A stretch of DNA of 64,000 bases, taken from positions 434,001 through 498,000 of the forward strand of contig NZ_FTPO01000003.1 of NCBI RefSeq assembly GCF_900155915.1. Direction: 5' to 3'. The notes beneath the pieces were generated by a model. It did not search any database. It worked only from the letters and a program-made list of their open reading frames with translations, and was not told the origin of the DNA. The stretch's first letter is position 1. Every line of letters starts with the position of its first letter. Position numbers and translations under genes: made by a program. The stretch comes from Microbacterium sp. RU33B (GTDB lineage Bacteria; Actinomycetota; Actinomycetes; Actinomycetales; Microbacteriaceae). Positions 10,482 to 19,734 of the stretch are shown here, piece by piece.

Positions 10482-11003
10482 ATGACCGTCGACCAGGCCA
10501 CGATCGATGAGGTGCGGACGATCGTCGACATCTTTTCTGCCCTCACATGGCCTGCCCCGAAGGCGGAGATCTATCCGGTCGCTGAGTCCCTCGGGTGGAC
10601 CTTGCGATCCGATCGCGAGAAGGGCGTGGACTGCATCGCGTCCTTCTCTTTCGGTCGGTCATTGGCCACCATCGCCTTGCTCCGCGGCATGATCTCGGAG
10701 ATATCCGTCGCGGTGTCCTCACGAACCGACGAAGCCGATGAAGGGGATCGGAGATCCCTTGCCCTCGCCTACTCGGACACGCGATCCGTCGTGGAGGGAA
10801 TCCTCGGCGAGCCTTCTCGAGTGCACCGCGGCACCTTCCCGAAGACGTCTTGGGATCTCGCCAGCGGAGGCCGACTGGCGGTTGCCCGTGTGAAGCGGGA
10901 GGTACTCCTGATCGTCATCCACGAGGAATTCGCCGACGTCGAGCGCTTCGAGGAGGCGCGCGGTATCCCGGGCGACCGCGGTCCCTTGGCGGACATCCCA
11001 TGA
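10482..11003 (+). CDS. Putative immunity protein 2 (paralogue of the preceding gene)
   Basis: A 173-aa protein clearly homologous to the 9870-10388 product: TIDEVRTIVDIFSALTWPAPK, LGWTLR, SFGR and PKTSWDLASGGRLAVA match block by block. The middle third, which includes the likely toxin-contact surface, differs most. The ATG at 10482 has AGGTGG upstream and the following gene overlaps its stop by 4 bp (ATGA). Several codons here are AT-richer than in the neighbours. It may protect against a variant toxin from other strains, or be a diverging duplicate. The 93-bp spacer before it contains no further gene. Confidence 0.63.
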   Translation: MTVDQATIDEVRTIVDIFSALTWPAPKAEIYPVAESLGWTLRSDREKGVDCIASFSFGRSLATIALLRGMISEISVAVSSRTDEADEGDRRSLALAYSDTRSVVEGILGEPSRVHRGTFPKTSWDLASGGRLAVARVKREVLLIVIHEEFADVERFEEARGIPGDRGPLADIP

Positions 11004-11920
11004 TGACGGCGGTGTGCGCCCGATGCGGTGAGACCCTCGTCATCGGTGCGGCGCGCTGCCCGGCGTGCGACGGTGCGATCGCCGGTGCCGTGCTCGACCC
11101 GGTGCTGGTCGGACCCCTCGCGGGCGGCGCCGCCCCCGCATCCCCCGTGCGGCGCGCGCTGTCCTGTGCGATCTCGCTCGCTGCGCCTCTCGTGGTGGCC
11201 GCGGGGATGCTCGCCGCGACGCTCAGCCTCGGGGTGCCGGCGGCCCTGCTCTTCGGCCTCCTGGCCGGAGGGGTCGCGGGTGCGGTCGAACTCGTGGGGT
11301 GGCTGCGGTCCGGACGCGCGCTCGGCGGACTGCTCACCTCCACCCGCACCGTCCGAGCGGACGACGGAACAGCGCTGTCGTGGCGTGGGCTGGGGCATCC
11401 CTTCTCCCGCAACGCCCGCGGCATCCCGGCGCCCGATGCGCCCCAGGGACCACTCGGCCGCTTGTTCGGATCGACCACCGTCGTCGTGCGCGGCGACTCC
11501 GATCCGCTCGCACTCGCGACCCGTGGCATCGCGACGCTGCCTCCGCGCATGCCCGGCATCGTGGCGCGCGACATCCATGCGCCCGCCCTCACCCTCGTCT
11601 TCGACGGACGGATCCGGATGCCGCTCGTGCGCAGCGTCGTGCTCGGACGCAACCCCCCACCGGTCGGCGGCGACACCGTCGTCGTGTCGCTGCCCGACAT
11701 GTCGCGCTCGATCTCGAAGTCCCACGTGCGCGTGGATCGTATCGACGGCCGTGTCTTCGCGCAGGACCTCGGATCGACCAACGGCACGCAGCTGGTCGAA
11801 GGCGATCGCACCGTCGATCTGCGCCCCGGCGAGCACGTCGAGGTGACTCCCGGCGCGCACCTGCTGCTGGCCGGCCTCGTCCTCCGCGTCGACGCACGCG
11901 AGGGGAGCGCGGCCGCATGA
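11000..11920 (+). CDS. FHA domain protein with N-terminal zinc ribbon, T7SS-associated
   Basis: A 306-aa protein. Residues 1-30 hold two CxxC pairs (CARC and CPAC), a probable zinc ribbon. Two hydrophobic helices follow at about 55-95. The C-terminal third is a forkhead-associated domain: VLGRNPP, then SRSISKSHVRV, then DLGSTNGTQL give the Gly-Arg, Ser-His and Asn-Gly residues that bind phosphothreonine. Such proteins link Ser/Thr kinase signalling to secretion machines. It overlaps the preceding immunity gene by 4 bp (ATGA) and the next gene by 4 bp, placing it inside the T7SS operon. The alternative start at 11003 removes one Met. Confidence 0.83.
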   Translation: MMTAVCARCGETLVIGAARCPACDGAIAGAVLDPVLVGPLAGGAAPASPVRRALSCAISLAAPLVVAAGMLAATLSLGVPAALLFGLLAGGVAGAVELVGWLRSGRALGGLLTSTRTVRADDGTALSWRGLGHPFSRNARGIPAPDAPQGPLGRLFGSTTVVVRGDSDPLALATRGIATLPPRMPGIVARDIHAPALTLVFDGRIRMPLVRSVVLGRNPPPVGGDTVVVSLPDMSRSISKSHVRVDRIDGRVFAQDLGSTNGTQLVEGDRTVDLRPGEHVEVTPGAHLLLAGLVLRVDAREGSAAA

Positions 11921-12990
11921 GCGCTGCGAAGCCGACGTACCCGCATCCGCTCCTCGATGCCACGGCGACAGGTGTGGTGATCACGCGTTCCTCCGCTGCC
12001 CGGGTCGCCCTCGGTGCCGGAAGGTCCGATTTCTTCGTGGCGGCCCAGCGCCGCGGGCGCAGGCCCGTGCTCGTGACATCGTCCGACGCCGTGCTGAGCG
12101 ACAGCCTCGTGCGGGTGCTGCAGGAGTCCGGCGGGGCATGGGGCGTCGCCGAGGGCGATACGGCGTGGGACGGACTCACCGGGCGAAGACTGCGCATCCC
12201 GGAGGCGGCGGACCGCCGCCCCGCACTCGGTCCGGAAGACCTGCATCCGTCGTTCCTCGAGCCGGACCCCGCAGCGCAGGCGTTCCGCGTGCGATTCTCC
12301 GCCGCGCGCCGACACCGCAACGCGCTCGAGACGATCCTCGGCGGCGACATCGAAACCCTCGCCGAGGCGACCGCCGGTGTCCTGCCGGTCGGCTGGGGAC
12401 CGCACGAGCCGTCCGGATCACCGTGGAATCGTGGTGCGCTGACCACTCATGCGCGCGAGGCCGGCCAGCCGACCCGCTACCTCGTGGCAGGTCCCCGCGC
12501 CGCGCACGAGATGCACGGGTCGATCGCGGTGCACCGTACCCGCCACGGCATCGAGGAGCTGAGCGAGCTGGTCGTCGCGCTCGGCGATGAGGCCGATCCC
12601 GACCTCCCGCCCCGCGTGTCGGCCGTGGCCGGTGCCCTGGCGGCGCTTGCGCCCGGCATCCCCCTCTTCGCATCGGCCTTCGCCGATCCCGGCCGCGCCG
12701 ACCTCTTCCGCGCACCGCGGATGCCACGGCCGGGGTGGCCTCTCGCACTCCTGATCGGCGCCCCGGGCGTGCGGGCTCTCGACGTCGACGTGAACGCACT
12801 CGCGGCCCGGCACGCCGGGATCCTGCTCGGCACGCGCCGCATCCCGTCCCTGCTCATCGACCTGACCGACCGCGATCCCGTCACGGCGTGGGCGCACCTC
12901 CGCTCCCTCGCCGACGACCTCGGTCCCGAGCGGCTGACCGCCGCCTCACCCGTGCTGTCCGGGCTGCTCTTCGGAGGTGCGACGCGATGA
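11917..12990 (+). CDS. DUF6177-like T7SS accessory protein
   Basis: A 357-aa protein without signal peptide or membrane segments. I recognise no catalytic motif. Its content resembles the family I remember as DUF6177, which recurs beside EccC and EccD genes in actinobacteria, but this is unverified. The first 60 residues (VVITRSSAARVALGAGRSDFF, then PVLVTSSDAVLSDSLVRVLQ) look like an alternating beta-alpha domain. The ATG at 11917 overlaps the FHA gene stop by 4 bp and its own stop overlaps the next gene by 4 bp, so translation is likely coupled. Confidence 0.62.
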   Translation: MSAAKPTYPHPLLDATATGVVITRSSAARVALGAGRSDFFVAAQRRGRRPVLVTSSDAVLSDSLVRVLQESGGAWGVAEGDTAWDGLTGRRLRIPEAADRRPALGPEDLHPSFLEPDPAAQAFRVRFSAARRHRNALETILGGDIETLAEATAGVLPVGWGPHEPSGSPWNRGALTTHAREAGQPTRYLVAGPRAAHEMHGSIAVHRTRHGIEELSELVVALGDEADPDLPPRVSAVAGALAALAPGIPLFASAFADPGRADLFRAPRMPRPGWPLALLIGAPGVRALDVDVNALAARHAGILLGTRRIPSLLIDLTDRDPVTAWAHLRSLADDLGPERLTAASPVLSGLLFGGATR

Positions 12991-13268
12991 TCGATCGGGA
13001 TGCTCTGCTGCTCGAGGCCGTGCGCGTCCATCGCGAGCGGCTCTCGGCGGCGCTCGTGTTCGGGCCGGTCGCCGCCCGACGATCGGTGGGCACGAACATC
13101 CAGCGCTTCATCGGCAGCATCGTCGTGGCCGCGGTGGTGTGCGCCGTGTGCGTCGCCGTGTCCTTCATCGGCAGCGTCGTGGCGCAGCAGGAACGCGAGA
13201 GGCAGGAGCAGGATCGCGCCGCCGTCGTGTGGGAGGCGCCGCCGCGTCCGGGGGAGGACTGGATATGA
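12987..13268 (+). CDS. Small single-pass membrane protein, T7SS-associated
   Basis: A 93-aa protein with one strong hydrophobic helix at about residues 43-67 (IVVAAVVCAVCVAVSFIGSVV), a basic N-terminal part and a Glu/Gln/Arg-rich tail after it. No enzymatic motif. It overlaps its neighbours by 4 bp on both sides. Size and position would suit a reduced EccB- or EccE-like component, both of which have N-terminal membrane anchors, but there is no sequence support for that and it could simply be a scaffold. Function unknown. Confidence 0.62.
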   Translation: MIDRDALLLEAVRVHRERLSAALVFGPVAARRSVGTNIQRFIGSIVVAAVVCAVCVAVSFIGSVVAQQERERQEQDRAAVVWEAPPRPGEDWI

Positions 13269-14581
13269 CGTTCACGCGACTCACCGTGGTCGGAGCTTCG
13301 CGTCGAGCGGATGTCGTCGTGCCCGACGATGAGACGTTCGCTGCGCTCCTGCCCGATCTCCTCGATCTGCTGGGGGAGGCGTCGCACTTCACCGGAGCGC
13401 CCGTGAGACTCGTCCGCCGCACGGGCGAGCAGGTGGAGCTCGCGGCGACCCCGGGGGAGCTCGCGGTGGTCGACGGAGATGTGCTGCGCATCGTCCACGA
13501 GGAGGAGGCCCCACCCCCGCCGGAGGTCGCCGATGTCACCGAGGTCGTCGCCGAAGCCCTCGTGGGTCGCGGCGATCGGTGGGGTGAGACGGCGCGATAC
13601 GTCGTCGGTGCGCTCGCGGTCGGTGTCGCCGCTGTGCTGCTCGGGTACGTCGCGAGCCGGGGACTCGACGATTCGAGCGCCGTCGCCGTCCTCGGAGGCA
13701 CGTGGATCGCGGCGCTCGTCGTCGCCGTCCTCGGCGGTCGGCTGCGGCGTCCCTGGACGAACACGTGGGCCACGGCCGTGGCGCTCGGACTGTCGCTCCC
13801 GCTCGCGCAGGCCGTCCCCCTCGAACCCGGGGCGACGGGGTTGCTGCGCAGCGCCCTCCTCGCCGTCGTGCTCGTGTCTGCAGCGCTGGGCGTGGGCTTC
13901 GGCATCGCGCGTCGCCGGACCGCGCCCGCCTGGGGCGCGCTCGCCGGCGTCGGCGGGGCCGGCACCTGGCTCGCCCTCTCGTACACCGTGCTCTCGCCGA
14001 CCGCGTCGGCAGGACTCGTGGGGCTCGCGGCGCTCGTGGTCATCGGCATCCTCCCCTCGATCGCCCTCGCCACGTCGGGCCTGTCGACACTCGACGACGC
14101 CGCGATCGCCGGCGAGCTTCCATCGCGGCCTGCCGTCGCGACATCGCTGGAGGACGCCTACGCGAGCCTCGCCTGGCTGAGCGCACCCCTCGCGCTGACG
14201 GTCGGCGCGGCGGCCTGCCTGCTCGCGCTGTCGGGAGAGCTGTACGCCCTTCTCCTCGCGATCGCGATGGGACTCGTGCTCTCGCTGCGTACGCGGCAGT
14301 TCCCGCTGACGGTCCACGTGGCCCCGCTCTGGGCGGCCTCGGTCGCCGTGCTGATCGCCGTCTCGGCCTCCCCCTTGCTTCCCGGCTGGGCGGGCATCGC
14401 GATGCTGATCGGTCTCGGTGTGGCCGGGGTCGCGCTGGCGGGCATCCGTCCGACCGCGCATGCGCGGGTGCGTCTGCGCCGCTGGGGCAATGTGCTGGAG
14501 CTCTTCGCCGTGCTCGCGACGGCGCCGCTCCTCCTCGGCGTGCTCGCCGTCTACCCCGACCTGCTGCAGGTCTTCCCATGA
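13265..14581 (+). CDS. eccD: EccD-like type VII secretion integral membrane protein
   Basis: A 438-aa protein with the EccD layout. A ubiquitin-like (YukD) cytosolic domain covers residues 1-80 and includes FTRLTVVGASRRADVVVPDDE. About eleven hydrophobic segments follow between residue 105 and the C-terminus. EccD forms the membrane pore scaffold of type VII systems together with EccC. The start at 13265 lies in an ATGA overlap with the preceding gene and the stop overlaps the next start. Mycobacterial EccD is near 500 aa, so this one is slightly short, mostly in its linker. Confidence 0.85.
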   Translation: MTFTRLTVVGASRRADVVVPDDETFAALLPDLLDLLGEASHFTGAPVRLVRRTGEQVELAATPGELAVVDGDVLRIVHEEEAPPPPEVADVTEVVAEALVGRGDRWGETARYVVGALAVGVAAVLLGYVASRGLDDSSAVAVLGGTWIAALVVAVLGGRLRRPWTNTWATAVALGLSLPLAQAVPLEPGATGLLRSALLAVVLVSAALGVGFGIARRRTAPAWGALAGVGGAGTWLALSYTVLSPTASAGLVGLAALVVIGILPSIALATSGLSTLDDAAIAGELPSRPAVATSLEDAYASLAWLSAPLALTVGAAACLLALSGELYALLLAIAMGLVLSLRTRQFPLTVHVAPLWAASVAVLIAVSASPLLPGWAGIAMLIGLGVAGVALAGIRPTAHARVRLRRWGNVLELFAVLATAPLLLGVLAVYPDLLQVFP

Positions 14582-15411
14582 CCCTTCCCGTGAGCCGGCC
14601 CGCCGCCGCGCACCGGCCGGTCGCCGCGGGCGCGTGGGGGTGGGCAGAACGCCAGCGCGTCCTGGTGGACCTCGATCGCCGCGTCCGCACACCCATGGCG
14701 ACCAGTCGTCGCATCTCGCTGCTGTCCTTGGCCGGAGGCACGGGCACGTCCACGATCGCCGCCGGCACGGCCGCGGTCGCGGCCCGGCGGCGCGGCACTC
14801 CCGTGCTCGCCGTGGACGCCTGCGGTGCCGCAGAAGGCCTCGCCGCCGGTCTCGGGTTCGCGCCGGACCAGCGCCTGACACTCCCGGATCCGGTGCGCGC
14901 CGACCCGCAGACGCTCGCGGAGGCCTCGCACGGGCTCCCGCCGCGAGACCATCTGCGCTACCTCGGCCTCGGCCATCCCGCGTCGGCATCCTGGCCCGCC
15001 TCCGTCGAGGAGTGGCGGGCGTCCACGGCCTCCATCGGGCGCTTCTTCCCGCTCGTCTTCACCGATTGGGGACGCCGCCGCGACCTGCGCGACATCGCCG
15101 ACATCGCCCGCGCTTCGCACGCCGTGTGCCTCGTCGCAGACGCCGATCGCGCAGGACTCGCCGGAGCGACCTCGCTCGTCGCGGCGATCCGGGGAGAGTC
15201 CCACCGACCGGACGTCGTGGTGGTGCTCGTCGATCGCGCTCGGCGCGGGGCGGCCGCAACCCGCCTCCGCCTCGGTGAGAGCGACGGGCGCGTGCTGCGT
15301 GTGCCGTTCGATGCGGCACTCGCCTCCGGGAGCGCGCCGTCGCGGCGCACCCGCCGCGCGATGCTCGCCATCGCCGCCGAACTCGTCGAGGGCGCAGGTG
15401 CACGCGCATGA
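14578..15411 (+). CDS. MinD/ParA-like ATPase homologue with degenerate Walker A
   Basis: A 277-aa protein with the P-loop region of the SIMIBI class: RRISLLSLAGGTGTSTIA at about residues 44-61, then PVLAVDACG. The nucleotide loop reads GGTGTST, lacking both the signature lysine of MinD proteins and the usual Walker A lysine. It may bind nucleotide weakly or serve only as a structural partner. It overlaps eccD and eccC by 4 bp each, so its job is most likely in the secretion complex, comparable to the EspI-type MinD-like proteins of ESX loci. That comparison is inference. Confidence 0.68.
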   Translation: MTLPVSRPAAAHRPVAAGAWGWAERQRVLVDLDRRVRTPMATSRRISLLSLAGGTGTSTIAAGTAAVAARRRGTPVLAVDACGAAEGLAAGLGFAPDQRLTLPDPVRADPQTLAEASHGLPPRDHLRYLGLGHPASASWPASVEEWRASTASIGRFFPLVFTDWGRRRDLRDIADIARASHAVCLVADADRAGLAGATSLVAAIRGESHRPDVVVVLVDRARRGAAATRLRLGESDGRVLRVPFDAALASGSAPSRRTRRAMLAIAAELVEGAGARA

Positions 15412-18400
15412 CCGTGCGGATCGTCCACCGGCCGGCACGCATCGTGCATCCGCCGCAGGCGCCCACCTCGAGCGAGGTGGCCGCTCCGCCGCGCGCCCCC
15501 GATGATCCACGGGGCTTTCCGCTGCAGATGCTGCTGCCCGTCGTCGGCGCGATGTCGTCGGTCGTGATGATCACGGTGCTGCGCACCAATCCCGTCATGG
15601 TGCTGGTCGCGGCGATCATCTTCGTCGTCGCGGTCGTCGGCGGCCTCGGCATGGCGCTGAGTCAGCGCGGTCAGGCTGCGCGTCGCCGTCGGGTGCAGCG
15701 CGAGAACTTCCTCGGATACCTCGAAGATCAGCGCGGCGAACTGCGCCGCCAGGGCGATGCGGTGCGCGAGTGCGCCCTGCTCGCGTCACCTGCGCCCGAT
15801 GCGCTGGCCGACATCGTGCGCGATCCCGCCCGCCGCTGGGAGCGCCGCCGCCGCGACGCGGATTTTCTGCGGCTGCGCGTCGGCAGGGGACCGGTCGACT
15901 GGCACGCCCTCACCCTCCCCGTCGACACCAACCCCGTCGAACCCCACGACGAACTGCTGCGCGGTGAGCTCGCCCAGTTGCTGCGGCACTACTCGGTGGT
16001 GCACGGGATGCCGGTGACGCTCGATCTGGATCGCGTCGGCGACGTGTCGATCGTGGGGCCGCGCATCCAGACGCTGGCGATCGCGCGGGCGCTGTTCGTG
16101 CAGACCGTCGCCTTCCATGCCCCCGATGACGTCGCGATCGCCCTCGTGTTCCCGCCGGAGCGGAGCGCCGACTGGGCGGGGCTCGACGTCGTGGGCCATG
16201 TTCAGGACTCCGACCTCTACGACGGTCCGGTCGCGGTGCGCCGGGTCGCCCCGACGATCCCGCGACTGTGGGCGCTGCTCGCACCATGGCTGAAGGAACG
16301 GTCGGATGCCGTCGCCGCCGAGAAGCGCACGGGGCGTCGGGGAGCGGCGGAGCGGATGTCGAGGCTCGTCGTCTTCGTCGACCACGGTGCCGACACCGCC
16401 CACGCCCCGCCGTCACCCGAGCGCGAGGCGTCGCTGCGCGAACTCGGCATCACGATGATCCATCTGGTGGATGACCGGCTCAAGGAGCCTTCCGAGGTGT
16501 CGGTCCGCATCACCGCGACAGCGGAGGCCGTCGTGGTCGACGACGTGCGTGTCGAGCAGCCCGCCACCGGCATCCGTCCCGACACACCGACGCTCGGCGA
16601 GACGGCGGCGCTCGCCCGCGCTCTGGCGCCCCTCCGCCTCAGCCGCGCCGACGCGCGAGAGGCCGATGCCGCCGATGCCGTCGGGGTGCTCGAGGCACTC
16701 GGCTACGCGTCGCTCACGCCCGACGACCTGCGGGCTGCCTGGCGGCGTCGCCGCTCGGATGCGGAGTTCCTCCGGGTCCCGATCGGCGTGGACGACGCCG
16801 GAGAGCCCGTCGAGCTCGACCTCAAGGAATCAGCCCAGCTCGGCATGGGCCCGCACGGCATCGCGATCGGTGCGACGGGCTCGGGAAAGTCGGAGCTGCT
16901 GCGCACCCTTGTGCTCGGTCTCGCACTGACGCATCCGCCCGACGACATCGCGATGGTTCTCGTGGACTACAAGGGCGGTGCCGCGTTCGCGCCGTTCAGC
17001 GCCCTTCCCCACGTCGCCGGCGTCATGGACAACCTCGCCGATGACGCCCAGCTCACCCGTCGCGCACAGACGAGCATCGCGGGCGAGGTGCGACGCCGGC
17101 AGGAGATGCTGCGCGATGCCGGCTCGATCGCGTCGATCAGCGCGTACCGCGCGATGCGCGATCAGCATCCGGAGCTCCCGCCGATGCCGCACCTCCTCCT
17201 CGTCATCGACGAGTTCGGCGAACTGCTCACGGCTGAGCCCGACTTCGTGGACCTTCTGCTGACGATCGGCCGCATCGGCCGCTCGATCGGGGTGCACCTC
17301 CTCCTGTCGAGCCAGCGCATCGAGCAGGGCAAGCTCCGCGGCCTCGACACCTACCTCTCGTACCGGATCGGGCTGCGCACCTTCTCCGAGAGCGAGAGCC
17401 AGGTGATCCTCGAAACCAACGACGCGTACCACCTGCCCGCGATCCCCGGCTACGGATTCCTCAAGGTCGACACGACGCAGTACACCCGGTTCCGGGCGGG
17501 GTATGTCTCGGCCCCGCTGCCCGAGCCCTCCGAGCCGGATCCCGACGAGCGTGCCACGGCGCTCGCGCTGCCGGTCTACAACACGATCGAGGCGGATGCC
17601 GCCGGAAGCCCGACCGACGAGGCCGAGGCCCGCATCGCCACCCCGGCACACGTCGGGCGGAGCCTGATGGACACGGCCGTCGAGATCCTGCGCGACGCGG
17701 ACCAGCCCGTCGCTCCCGTGTGGCTGGCGCCGCTGCCCACGAAGTTCGCCTTCGAGCGCGTCCGGGGTGCACAGCGCCCTGGAGCGCTGATGGTGCCGAT
17801 CGGGCTGCTCGATGATCCGCGCCGCCAGCGCCAGGATGCGTGGATGCTCGACCTGACCAAGGGCGGCGGCCACCTCGCCGTGTTCGGTGCACCCCAGACC
17901 GGACGCTCCACGGTGCTGCGCACCCTCGCGCTCAGCCTCGCGCTCACTCACACGCCGGACGAGGTGTCGATCTACGGTCTCGACCTCTCCGGTGGAGGCC
18001 TCGCCCGCGTCGAGCCCTTCCCGCACGTCGGCGGTGTGGCGACCCGTTCCGACCGCGAGCGGATCGGACGACTCCTCGACGAGCTGCTCACCATGGTGCG
18101 CGCCCGCGAGACGGTCTTCCGAGAGCGCGGCATCGATTCGCTGCCGGTGCTGCGTGCGCGCCACGCGCGGGGAGAGGTGCCCGAGATCGTCGCGCCCGAC
18201 GTCGTGCTCCTCGTCGACGGCTTCGCCCAGCTCCGCGGGGAGTTCGAGGAGTTCGAGGAGCGGCTGATGGAGCTCCTGGCGCGCGGCGGGTCCTTCGGCA
18301 TCCATCTCGTCCTCGGCATGAATCGGTGGAACGACCTTCCGATGCGCCAGCAGTCGCACATCGGACAGCGCATCGAGTTCCGCCTCAACGATCCGATGGA

Positions 18401-19364
18401 CTCCCAGGTCGGGCGCAAGATCGCAGACACGCTCAAGGAGGCGGGGCCCGGGCGCGCGGTCACGGACGACGGACTGTTCGGTCAGGTCGCGCTCCCTGTA
18501 CAGACCGTGGTGGACGACGAGGAGATCGGACCGGCCCTCGAAGAGCTCGCGCAGCGCTTCGCCGAGAGCTGGAGGGGACCCTCGGCTGCCCCGATCCGGC
18601 TCCTGCCCGACGTGCTCGATGCCGCGGACCTCCCCGATGGTCTGGACGAGCCCGACCGTGTGCCGATCGGTGTCCGTCAGGACGACCTCGGCTGGGAGTA
18701 CTTCGACCCCCGCCTCGAGCAGCATCTGCTGGTGTTCGGCGATGCGGGCAGCGGCAAGTCGTCGTTCCTCCGCGGGGTCGCGGAGGGATTCCTCGAGCGC
18801 TACACCGCCGACGAGGTGGTCTTCGCCGTGATGGACGTGCGCGGCCACGTCGCACCGGTCGTCCCCGAGGAGTACCTCGGCGGCCACGCCGCGAACGCCC
18901 GGCAGGCGATGGCGCTGTCGGCGTCGGTCGCCCAGGAGCTGCAGCGGCGGAGCGATCCCGCCGAAGCGGCGCAGAAGCCGGGTCCGCGGGTCGTGGTGCT
19001 GGTCGACGATCACCACATCCTCGGCTCGGGCGGCGACGACCCGCTCGGCCCGCTGATCCCCTTCCTGCCGTCGGCGCGCGACCTGCGCCTGCACGTGTTC
19101 CTGACCAGGCCCGTCGCCGGTTCCACGCGCGCATCGTTCGATCTCGGCCTCCAATCGCTGCGCGAGACGGGAGGCACGGGAATCGTGATGTCGGGTGAGC
19201 GGTCGGAAGGACAGGTGTTCCCGCGGGTGTACGCGGAGCAGATGATCCCCGGGCGCGGGCGCATCGTCCGGCGAGGGCGTCCGCCTGCGGTCGTCCACCT
19301 TGCGCACTTCCCGTCCCGCGACGAGCAGCCTGTCGACGGCGCAAGGAGCGACCATGCCTCGTGA
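15408..19364 (+). CDS. eccC: EccC type VII secretion FtsK/SpoIIIE ATPase
   Basis: A 1318-aa fused EccC (EccCa plus EccCb). Two transmembrane helices lie near residues 40-85. Three FtsK/SpoIIIE-type ATPase modules follow: D1 with GATGSGKS at 488-495 and VIDEFGELL near 598, D2 with GAPQTGRST at 827-835, and D3 with GDAGSGKSS at 1111-1119. D2 has Arg in place of the Walker A lysine, so it probably hydrolyses ATP poorly. D1 keeps the catalytic lysine. EccC recognises WXG100 substrates and powers export. It starts in an ATGA overlap with the MinD-like gene and its end overlaps the next gene by 11 bp. Confidence 0.93.
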   Translation: MTVRIVHRPARIVHPPQAPTSSEVAAPPRAPDDPRGFPLQMLLPVVGAMSSVVMITVLRTNPVMVLVAAIIFVVAVVGGLGMALSQRGQAARRRRVQRENFLGYLEDQRGELRRQGDAVRECALLASPAPDALADIVRDPARRWERRRRDADFLRLRVGRGPVDWHALTLPVDTNPVEPHDELLRGELAQLLRHYSVVHGMPVTLDLDRVGDVSIVGPRIQTLAIARALFVQTVAFHAPDDVAIALVFPPERSADWAGLDVVGHVQDSDLYDGPVAVRRVAPTIPRLWALLAPWLKERSDAVAAEKRTGRRGAAERMSRLVVFVDHGADTAHAPPSPEREASLRELGITMIHLVDDRLKEPSEVSVRITATAEAVVVDDVRVEQPATGIRPDTPTLGETAALARALAPLRLSRADAREADAADAVGVLEALGYASLTPDDLRAAWRRRRSDAEFLRVPIGVDDAGEPVELDLKESAQLGMGPHGIAIGATGSGKSELLRTLVLGLALTHPPDDIAMVLVDYKGGAAFAPFSALPHVAGVMDNLADDAQLTRRAQTSIAGEVRRRQEMLRDAGSIASISAYRAMRDQHPELPPMPHLLLVIDEFGELLTAEPDFVDLLLTIGRIGRSIGVHLLLSSQRIEQGKLRGLDTYLSYRIGLRTFSESESQVILETNDAYHLPAIPGYGFLKVDTTQYTRFRAGYVSAPLPEPSEPDPDERATALALPVYNTIEADAAGSPTDEAEARIATPAHVGRSLMDTAVEILRDADQPVAPVWLAPLPTKFAFERVRGAQRPGALMVPIGLLDDPRRQRQDAWMLDLTKGGGHLAVFGAPQTGRSTVLRTLALSLALTHTPDEVSIYGLDLSGGGLARVEPFPHVGGVATRSDRERIGRLLDELLTMVRARETVFRERGIDSLPVLRARHARGEVPEIVAPDVVLLVDGFAQLRGEFEEFEERLMELLARGGSFGIHLVLGMNRWNDLPMRQQSHIGQRIEFRLNDPMDSQVGRKIADTLKEAGPGRAVTDDGLFGQVALPVQTVVDDEEIGPALEELAQRFAESWRGPSAAPIRLLPDVLDAADLPDGLDEPDRVPIGVRQDDLGWEYFDPRLEQHLLVFGDAGSGKSSFLRGVAEGFLERYTADEVVFAVMDVRGHVAPVVPEEYLGGHAANARQAMALSASVAQELQRRSDPAEAAQKPGPRVVVLVDDHHILGSGGDDPLGPLIPFLPSARDLRLHVFLTRPVAGSTRASFDLGLQSLRETGGTGIVMSGERSEGQVFPRVYAEQMIPGRGRIVRRGRPPAVVHLAHFPSRDEQPVDGARSDHAS

Positions 19365-19734
19365 GTTCGTTCTGGTCACACGCCGGATGCCCGACACCGA
19401 CGACCTCCGTGCAGCCGCGGCGATCTGCGGGGTGGAGAACGCGAAGATCGCTCGGGCCCGGGACGGCGCCCTCGACCTCGTCCTCGACGTGGCCGATCGC
19501 GTCGTGCTCTCGGTCGAGTACACGCAGGTCGTCGCGGTGCCCGACGAAGTCGAGCGTCTCGCTCCGGCCGCCGCGGCCGTGCTTCCGGGAGAGGTGTTCT
19601 GGACCGAAGCGTGGGCGCGCGACGACTCGTCGGCCGGGAGCACTGCGTCGGCCGAGATCGGCGCGCGGGTCGCGGCTGCGCTCGCCGTGCGGTGCGACGG
19701 AGTCTGCGTGCTCGAAGACGGGTCGCTGGCGTGA
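19354..19734 (+). CDS. Hypothetical T7SS-associated protein
   Basis: A 126-aa soluble, Ala/Val-rich protein of unknown function beginning MPREFVLVTRRMPDT. It overlaps the end of eccC by 11 bp and has AAGGAG upstream of the ATG at 19354. Its stop overlaps the next start (GTGA). The pattern of short strands and helices (LVTRRMPDTDDL, then ALDLVLDVADRVVLSVEY) gives no family I recognise. Being locked into the operon suggests a role in regulation or assembly of the secretion system. Confidence 0.6.
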   Translation: MPREFVLVTRRMPDTDDLRAAAAICGVENAKIARARDGALDLVLDVADRVVLSVEYTQVVAVPDEVERLAPAAAAVLPGEVFWTEAWARDDSSAGSTASAEIGARVAAALAVRCDGVCVLEDGSLA

